Below are positions 6,020 through 9,578 of a stretch of DNA of 9,578 nucleotides, in pieces (position 1 is the first letter of the stretch; the number at the start of each line of letters is the position of its first letter). A model generated the notes under the pieces. That model was not told where the DNA came from. It ran no database searches and worked only from the letters and a program-made list of their open reading frames with translations. The stretch comes from Actinomycetes bacterium (GTDB taxonomy: Bacteria > Actinomycetota > Acidimicrobiia > Acidimicrobiales > RAAP-2). Location: positions 1 through 9,578 of the forward strand of contig JAJYMD010000115.1 in the NCBI GenBank assembly GCA_021787255.1, written 5' to 3'. Both the position numbers and the translations under genes were made by a program.

Positions 6020-6223
6020 TCAACCCGCCTTGGTGAGCCGCTCCGCGAGGTACCGGTCGAGATCCTCGCTGCGCAGCCGGAACGACCGCCCGATCCGGAC
6101 CGCGGGGAGCTCCCCGGCGTTGATCAGGCGGTACACGGTCATGCTGGAGACGCGCAGGACGGAGGCGACCTCGCCCACCGTCATGAACCGGCTCGTCGTG
6201 CCCTTCGTCGAATGCGACGCCAT
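6020..6223 (-). CDS. Small BldC/excisionase-type helix-turn-helix DNA-binding protein
   Basis: A 67-residue protein that is almost entirely a single MerR-like winged helix-turn-helix (about residues 13-60). It reads MTVGEVASVLRVSSMTVYRL, then a short turn, then GELPAVRIGRSFRLRSEDLDRYL. This is the HTH_17/excisionase family fold, as in Streptomyces BldC and the mycobacterial Rv0500A protein. Like Rv0500A it lies just downstream of proC, which supports a chromosomal regulator rather than a phage excisionase; no integrase or attachment site is near. The ATG at 6223-6221 is supported by GGAGGAG twelve bases upstream and by a -10 element at 6249-6254. Its target genes are unknown. BldC is known to bind DNA co-operatively on direct repeats; whether this protein does is not visible. 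Confidence 0.9.
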   Translation of the reverse strand: MASHSTKGTTSRFMTVGEVASVLRVSSMTVYRLINAGELPAVRIGRSFRLRSEDLDRYLAERLTKAG

Positions 6224-6235
6224 GGTGTTCGACTT

Positions 6236-6254
6236 CTCCTCCACCTGCACTGTA
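6236..6254 (-). promoter_or_regulatory. Predicted -10 element and ribosome-binding site of the BldC-like gene
   Basis: TACAGT (6254-6249) is followed by GGAGGAG (6242-6236), which ends twelve bases before the ATG at 6223. Transcription would start close to the Shine-Dalgarno and give a leader of about 19 bases. Unlike the other upstream starts in this window, this one is clearly leadered. No convincing -35 was found. Confidence 0.5.
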
Positions 6255-6310
6255 CGCCTTCGGGCGGACGCGGCGAAAGCGGGCCGCCGGCGAGCAACCG
6301 GGGTTCGAAC

Positions 6311-6409
6311 GTCAGCGCGCCAGGCCCCGGGCGCGCTCGGCGGGTCAGCGCGCCAGGCCCCGGGCGCGCTCGGCGGGTCAGCGCGCCAGGCCCCGGGCGC
6401 GCTCGGCGG
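6311..6409 (-). repeat. Three perfect 33-bp tandem copies of the proC 3' end
   Basis: Three identical 33-bp units lie at 6311-6343, 6344-6376 and 6377-6409. On the minus strand each encodes AERARGLAR followed by TGA; the first copy met by the ribosome is the real end of proC and the other two are untranslated unless the stop is read through. Each unit also contains an 8-bp inverted repeat (A-GCGCGCC and GGCGCGC-T, 8-base loop, for example 6314-6337), so the proC mRNA would end in up to three hairpins. No T-run follows. Confidence 0.95.
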
Positions 6410-7184
6410 CCGCGAGCACGGCCTCCATGAACGCGGACCGAGCACCCCTCGCCTCGAGCGCTCGGAGGCCGGCGGCGGTCGTGCCCCCCGGCGAGGTCAC
6501 GTCGGCTCGGAGCGATGCGGGCGTCGCCCCGGTCTCGGCGAGCAGCGCGCCGGCGCCTCTCAGCGTCTCGACGGTGAGGGTGGTCGCCACCTCGCGGGCA
6601 AGCCCCGCGAGCACGCCCGCCTCCACGAGGGACTCGACCACGAGGAAGAAGTACGCGGGCCCCGAACCGGACAGCGCGGTGACGGCGTCCAGCTGACGCT
6701 CGGGCACCCGCACGACCGTGCCGATCGCGCCGAGCACCCGCTCCGCCCAGTCGAGGTCCGCGGCGCGGGCGCTCTCCCCTCCGGCGATCGCGCTCACGCC
6801 CGCGCCGACCAGCGCGGGCAGGTTCGGCATCGCCCGTACGACGGCCACCCCGTCGGGCAGGACCGCCTGGAGGCGGGCCGCGGGCATCCCAGCGACGATC
6901 GACAGCACCCTGCGCACCCCCGCCGCCCCGAGGGCGCGGCACGCGGCCTCCGCGACCTCGGGCTTCACGGCGAGCACCGCGCCGGGGCGGGGGTCGGCGA
7001 GCGAGGGAACCGGGGCGTCGACGACCTGGAGGCCGGGGTGCGCGGCCACGAGGTCGGCGCGGCGGCCTGCATCCGGCTCGACGACCGCGACGTCCTCGAC
7101 GGGCCACCCCCCGCGGCTGAGCAGCCCGGTCACGAGCGCTCCGCCCATGCGTCCTCCCCCTGAGATCACGAGCGATGCGGCCAT
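6378..7184 (-). CDS. proC: Pyrroline-5-carboxylate reductase
   Basis: A 268-residue enzyme that reduces 1-pyrroline-5-carboxylate to L-proline with NAD(P)H, the last step of proline synthesis. The N-terminal Rossmann domain carries ISGGGRMGGAL (7-17, the GxGxMG family signature with Gly before Arg-Met) and VLAVKPEV (70-77). MPNLPALVGAG (119-129) follows. The C-terminal dimerisation and catalytic domain has ALSGSGPAYFFL (170-181) and DVTSPGGTTAAGL (228-240). The length is normal. The ATG at 7184-7182 precedes homology directly and has TACCGT six bases upstream with no Shine-Dalgarno, suggesting a leaderless mRNA. The last ten codons (AERARGLAR plus stop) form the first of three perfect 33-bp tandem copies, the other two lying beyond the stop. 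It follows the YbjN-like gene by 62 bases. Confidence 0.96.
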   Translation of the reverse strand: MAASLVISGGGRMGGALVTGLLSRGGWPVEDVAVVEPDAGRRADLVAAHPGLQVVDAPVPSLADPRPGAVLAVKPEVAEAACRALGAAGVRRVLSIVAGMPAARLQAVLPDGVAVVRAMPNLPALVGAGVSAIAGGESARAADLDWAERVLGAIGTVVRVPERQLDAVTALSGSGPAYFFLVVESLVEAGVLAGLAREVATTLTVETLRGAGALLAETGATPASLRADVTSPGGTTAAGLRALEARGARSAFMEAVLAAAERARGLAR

Positions 7185-7190
7185 GGCGCG

Positions 7191-7196
7191 ACGGTA
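7191..7196 (-). promoter_or_regulatory. Predicted -10 element of proC (leaderless)
   Basis: TACCGT ends six bases before the proC ATG, the spacing expected when transcription starts at the A of ATG. No Shine-Dalgarno is present and no good -35 was seen; a 7-bp stem-loop (7199-7217) lies just upstream. Confidence 0.5.
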
Positions 7197-7198
7197 CC

Positions 7199-7217
7199 GC
7201 CGCACGCCGGGTGCGGC
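7199..7217 (-). terminator. 7-bp stem-loop between the ybjN-like gene and proC
   Basis: GCCGCAC (7199-7205) pairs with GTGCGGC (7211-7217) across a 5-base loop, 29 bases after the YbjN-like stop and directly upstream of the proC -10. It could be a weak terminator without a T-run or a protein-binding palindrome. Stems of this size arise by chance in DNA this rich in G+C. Confidence 0.3.
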
Positions 7218-7246
7218 ACGGGTTCGTGGCCCCGGCACGGCGCAGC

Positions 7247-7747
7247 TCAGCGCCGGCGCGGACGACGCCTGTAGACGGCCGGGTGGCCGAGCGCCATCGC
7301 CGTCGGAAAGTGGCCGTCGACGTAGAGGATCGAAGAGCCCGCGATGCGATCGAGCTCCTCGTCGTCGACGAGCGCCGCGGGAACCCTGCCGGCGAGGTAG
7401 ACGGCGTCTTCGGGCCCGAGGCAGAAGGCCATGCCGTACAGCTCTGCGTTGCAGCGCATGAGGTACGCGAAGACCTCCTCGCGGCGCTCCTCGGGGCAGG
7501 GCATGAACTGGGCCTCGTGGTGGAGGGTGCGCTGGCGGAGCGTGAGCCAGACGGTGACGTAGTCCTTCTCCTCGCCACGGAACCGCAGGTACCACCGGCA
7601 CGACGCCGTGCGATCGGTCACGTCCTGGCGCTCGGCGGCCACGAGGCCGAAGGTGCCGTCGGGCGAGCGCTCGCGCGCGACCCAGGCGTCGACCGTGGCC
7701 GCGACCACAGCGAGCCGCTCGGCACCGGGCAGGTCGACGAGCGGCAC
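7247..7747 (-). CDS. YbjN-domain protein (type III secretion chaperone-like fold), function unknown
   Basis: A 166-residue protein of the YbjN/DUF1790 type, which folds like type III secretion chaperones but occurs in bacteria lacking such systems. The recognisable core is about residues 48-140: a beta-rich WYLRFRGEEKDYVTVWLTLRQ, then LHHEAQFMPCPEE, a helix EVFAYLMRCNAELYGMAFCL, and EDAVYLAGRVP followed by DDEELDRIAGSSI. It ends with an Arg-rich tail. The same family (Rv0487) directly follows mshA in Mycobacterium, and here it starts 15 bases after the mshA stop, so the two are very likely co-transcribed. No signal peptide or membrane segment is seen. The GTG at 7747-7745 is the start; no strong Shine-Dalgarno is visible. 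A link to mycothiol metabolism is suggested only by position. Confidence 0.87.
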   Translation of the reverse strand: MPLVDLPGAERLAVVAATVDAWVARERSPDGTFGLVAAERQDVTDRTASCRWYLRFRGEEKDYVTVWLTLRQRTLHHEAQFMPCPEERREEVFAYLMRCNAELYGMAFCLGPEDAVYLAGRVPAALVDDEELDRIAGSSILYVDGHFPTAMALGHPAVYRRRPRRR

Positions 7748-7762
7748 GTCAGCGCCCGCTCG

Positions 7763-9046
7763 TCAGGAGCACTCGACGAGCCGTCCTGTGAGCAGGTCGT
7801 CGTGGATGGCGCGCAGGTCCGCCGCCGCTCTCCGCCAGGTGTAGCGCCGGGCGCGCAGCACCGCGGCGGTGGATTGGCGCTCGGCGAGCAGGGGCTCGGC
7901 TGCGAGCCGCCGGACGCAGCGCGCGAAGGCGTCGGGGTCCGCCCGATCGACGAGGAACCCGGTGCGCCCGTCGTCGACGAGGGTGGTCAGCCCGCCGACC
8001 GCGGACGCGACGACGGGGGTGCCGCAGGCTGCGGCCTCGAGGGCGACGAGCCCGAAGGACTCCGAGCGGCTGGGCACGAGGCACACGTCAGCGGCGCGGT
8101 AGTACGTCGACAGCAGCTCGTGGGGCTGGGGAGGGACGAGCGAGACTCGGTCCTCGACGCCGAGGGCGCGGGCAAGCCGGAGGAGCCGGGCGTGCTCTTC
8201 GTCGCCGTGCGGCCCGCTCGGGCCGCCCACGATCACGAGCCGGAACGGGGCGCCGACGGCCCTCTCGCCGTCCGCGCACAGGGCCCCGAGAGTGCGGACC
8301 GACACGTCCATGCCCTTGAGCGGCTGGATCCGCCCGACCGTGAGCAGCACGGTGCCGTCGGGCGGCAACCCGAGCGCGCGGCGGGCCTGTGGACGAAAGC
8401 CCGGAGCGAAGAAGGCATGGTCGACCCCGGGAGCGACCACGGAGATGCGCGCGGGGTCGGCGCCGTAGAGCTGGACGATCTGGTCGGCTTCCACGCTGCA
8501 GGACGCGAGCACCGCGTCCGAGCACGCGATGACCGAGGCCTCGACCTCCGCCCGGCGGCTCGGCATGTCGGCCTCCACCTCTTCGGGGACAAGCTCGGCC
8601 TTGACGCGGTCCAACGTGTGGAAGGTGGAGACGAGCGGGAGGTCCAGCTCGTGCTTGATCGCGTGGCCCGCGACGCCCGACAGCCAGTAGTTCGCGTGGA
8701 CCGCCTCGAAGGGGCCGGCGTCCTGGTCGACGAGGGGAGAGCCGGCGTCGCCGGCCATCAGCTCGAGCACGCGCTCGGTGAATTCGCCGACCAGCCCAAG
8801 GAGCCCTTCTCTGGCGACCGGGGCCGCGGGGCCGGCAGGGACGTGGTGGACGCGCAGCCCGGGCTCGACGTCGACCACCGGCGGCAGTCCCGGGCCGCAG
8901 CTCCGCGTGAACACGTCGCAGGAGACGCCGGTACGCGCGAGCGCGGTGGCGAGCTCGCGCACGTAGACGTTCATCCCGCCGCCGTCGCCGGTGCCCGGCT
9001 GGGCGAGCGGCGACGTGTGGAACGAGAGCATCGCGAGCCGGCGCAT
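7763..9046 (-). CDS. mshA: D-inositol-3-phosphate glycosyltransferase (mycothiol biosynthesis)
   Basis: A 427-residue GT4-family, GT-B-fold retaining glycosyltransferase. MshA transfers N-acetylglucosamine from UDP-GlcNAc to 1L-myo-inositol-1-phosphate, the first committed step of mycothiol synthesis. The N-terminal domain has the diagnostic HTSPLAQPGTGDGGGMNVYV (10-29) and VHANYWLSG (116-124). The C-terminal nucleotide-binding domain has VGRIQPLKG (237-245), VIVGGPSG (271-278) and the EX7E motif RSESFGLVALEAAACGTPVV (327-346, Glu329 and Glu337). The length and motif set separate it from generic GT4 enzymes. The ATG at 9046-9044 precedes the first beta strand; there is no Shine-Dalgarno, and TAGGCT lies nine bases upstream. 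It is followed by the YbjN-domain gene. Mycothiol is restricted to actinobacteria, which fixes the broad taxonomy. Confidence 0.94.
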   Translation of the reverse strand: MRRLAMLSFHTSPLAQPGTGDGGGMNVYVRELATALARTGVSCDVFTRSCGPGLPPVVDVEPGLRVHHVPAGPAAPVAREGLLGLVGEFTERVLELMAGDAGSPLVDQDAGPFEAVHANYWLSGVAGHAIKHELDLPLVSTFHTLDRVKAELVPEEVEADMPSRRAEVEASVIACSDAVLASCSVEADQIVQLYGADPARISVVAPGVDHAFFAPGFRPQARRALGLPPDGTVLLTVGRIQPLKGMDVSVRTLGALCADGERAVGAPFRLVIVGGPSGPHGDEEHARLLRLARALGVEDRVSLVPPQPHELLSTYYRAADVCLVPSRSESFGLVALEAAACGTPVVASAVGGLTTLVDDGRTGFLVDRADPDAFARCVRRLAAEPLLAERQSTAAVLRARRYTWRRAAADLRAIHDDLLTGRLVECS

Positions 9047-9055
9047 GCCTGGGCG

Positions 9056-9061
9056 AGCCTA
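9056..9061 (-). promoter_or_regulatory. Possible -10 element of mshA
   Basis: TAGGCT ends nine bases before the mshA ATG, the same spacing as at rex, with no Shine-Dalgarno between. It lies just after a strong stem-loop that probably ends the preceding transcript. Confidence 0.38.
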
Positions 9062-9068
9062 ACGGGGC

Positions 9069-9098
9069 AGGCGTGCGGCGCAGACCGGCCGCACGCCT
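9069..9098 (-). terminator. 11-bp stem-loop between the XRE regulator gene and mshA
   Basis: AGGCGTGCGGC (9069-9079) is the exact complement of GCCGCACGCCT (9088-9098) with an 8-base loop. It begins ten bases after the XRE stop codon and ends eight bases before the mshA -10. There is no T-run, as is common for actinobacterial terminators. It may terminate the XRE transcript or protect its 3' end. Confidence 0.55.
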
Positions 9099-9107
9099 CG
9101 GGGCAGC

Positions 9108-9485
9108 TCAACGAGCCCTGGGACCGGGTTCCGACGGTTCGTGCTCGCCGCGGAACGACAGGTAGATCTGCACGAGCGCCTGCTTCTGGCTGTCCGTCAG
9201 GTACTGGTCGGCACGGATGTGCGCGATGAGGTCCGCGCCGCCGCTCGGCGGGTCGAGCATGCCCGCCTGGACATAGAGCGTCTCGGCTGAGATGCGCAGG
9301 GCCCGGGCGATCTGCTGGAGGATGTCCGCCGAAGGCCGGCGGAGGCCCCGCTCGATCTGGCTCAGGTAGGGGTTCGAGATGCCGGCGAGCTCGGAGAGCC
9401 GGCGCAGCGACAGCCGGGCGCCCGCGCGCTGCTCCCGGATGAACGACCCCAGGTCGCGACGGCGCTCGACCGCCTCCTCGGACAT
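9108..9485 (-). CDS. XRE-family transcriptional regulator of the Rv0474 type
   Basis: A 125-residue DNA-binding protein. The Cro/C1-type helix-turn-helix spans about residues 12-72: LGSFIREQRAGARLSLRRLS, then ELAGISNPYLSQIERGLRRP (32-51, turn and recognition helix), then SADILQQIARALRISAETLY. The tail (73-115) reads VQAGMLDPP and LTDSQKQALVQIYLSF, a C-terminal helix I recall from the mycobacterial Rv0474 regulators and related actinobacterial proteins. The ATG at 9485-9483 has TACGCT exactly six bases upstream and no Shine-Dalgarno, so a leaderless transcript is likely. Its stop is followed ten bases later by an 11-bp stem-loop, which probably separates it from mshA. Its target and ligand cannot be read from the sequence. 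Confidence 0.9.
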   Translation of the reverse strand: MSEEAVERRRDLGSFIREQRAGARLSLRRLSELAGISNPYLSQIERGLRRPSADILQQIARALRISAETLYVQAGMLDPPSGGADLIAHIRADQYLTDSQKQALVQIYLSFRGEHEPSEPGPRAR

Positions 9486-9578
9486 CGCCCGAGCGTACCG
9501 ACGACCTCAGGGCACCGCCCGCGAGGCGACCGCCGAGGGGACGAGGGACGGCTCGCGCGCCACACGCCCGGCCCGGGC
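9486..9578 (-). other. Region upstream of the XRE regulator; possible end of another gene
   Basis: Apart from the -10 at 9492-9497, the last 93 bases hold no gene I can identify. On the minus strand a frame without stops enters at 9578 and ends in TGA at 9509-9507 (23 codons, ending in SAVASRAVP). It could be the tail of an upstream gene, but it is too short to judge. Confidence 0.2.
9492..9497 (-). promoter_or_regulatory. Predicted -10 element of the XRE regulator gene (leaderless)
   Basis: TACGCT ends six bases before the ATG at 9485. The surrounding GTACGCTCGG is identical to that at the rex promoter. No Shine-Dalgarno is present and no recognisable -35 was found. Confidence 0.5.

Noticed and set aside
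6020..6223. Phage or plasmid excisionase
   Set aside because: The fold is shared, but the position after proC and the resemblance to Rv0500A/BldC fit a chromosomal regulator; no integrase, att site or foreign composition is seen.
6297..6311. GGGGTTCGAAC resembling a tRNA T-loop
   Set aside because: The flanks do not form a T-stem and no acceptor, D or anticodon arms are found on either strand nearby.
6311..6409. CRISPR array or phage attachment repeats
   Set aside because: The copies are directly adjacent with no spacers and derive from the end of proC; there are no cas or integrase genes.
6224..6445. N-terminal extension of the BldC-like protein through the 33-bp repeats
   Set aside because: The frame stays open and would give SAPGAWRAD repeats, but the ATG at 6223 has a good Shine-Dalgarno and -10, and the upstream part overlaps the end of proC.
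7175..9229. A 684-codon plus-strand frame opposite the YbjN-like gene and mshA
   Set aside because: Strong family motifs are on the minus strand; the plus-strand product is rich in Arg, Gly and Asp without any recognisable domain.
1..9577. CCCGGG at both window edges as cloning or transposon ends
   Set aside because: This hexamer recurs throughout the window, as expected for its composition, and no longer terminal repeat is shared by the edges.

Overview
The window is very G+C-rich, and every gene I can support lies on the minus strand, so the biological reading direction runs from base 9578 down to base 1. The presence of mshA (mycothiol synthesis), frequent GTG starts, a BldC-like regulator, an XRE regulator of the mycobacterial Rv0474 type and a rex-hemA-hemC-hemD-hemB order all point to an actinomycete (Actinomycetota). 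Some sequence details, such as the unusual HemA motif, make me suspect a deep-branching class such as Acidimicrobiia, but this is only an inference. No rRNA, tRNA, CRISPR array, insertion sequence or phage gene was seen.

Region 1 (about 9578-7247) carries an XRE-family regulator, an 11-bp stem-loop, mshA (first glycosyltransferase of mycothiol synthesis) and a YbjN-domain protein. Region 2 (about 7246-6224) carries proC (pyrroline-5-carboxylate reductase). Its last 33 bp, stop codon included, are present as three perfect tandem copies. Region 3 (about 6254-5170) has its own -10 element and holds a 67-residue BldC/excisionase-type DNA-binding protein followed by a DUF62-family S-adenosylmethionine hydrolase-like protein. 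In that protein the family's catalytic His is replaced by Asp. Region 4 (5151-1) is the tetrapyrrole operon: rex (NADH/NAD+-sensing repressor), hemA, hemC, hemD, hemB and the first codons of hemL. hemA/hemC and hemC/hemD are each joined by a 4-base GTGA start-stop overlap, and hemB/hemL by an 8-base overlap. The hem genes take glutamyl-tRNA to uroporphyrinogen III; Rex at the head suggests redox control of flux into heme and related tetrapyrroles.

The order mshA, ybjN-like, proC, bldC-like, hemA, hemC, hemD, hemB matches, in compressed form, the gene order I recall from Mycobacterium tuberculosis (Rv0486, Rv0487, Rv0500, Rv0500A, Rv0509-Rv0512). The window therefore looks like an ancestral actinobacterial housekeeping neighbourhood rather than an acquired island. 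The points most worth following up are the altered catalytic residue in the DUF62 protein, a STCLR instead of STCNR motif in HemA, in-frame tandem repeats in hemC, hemD and at the proC end, TAnnnT elements placed 6 or 9 bases before several start codons (leaderless transcription), and an 8-bp inverted repeat in the rex-hemA gap.
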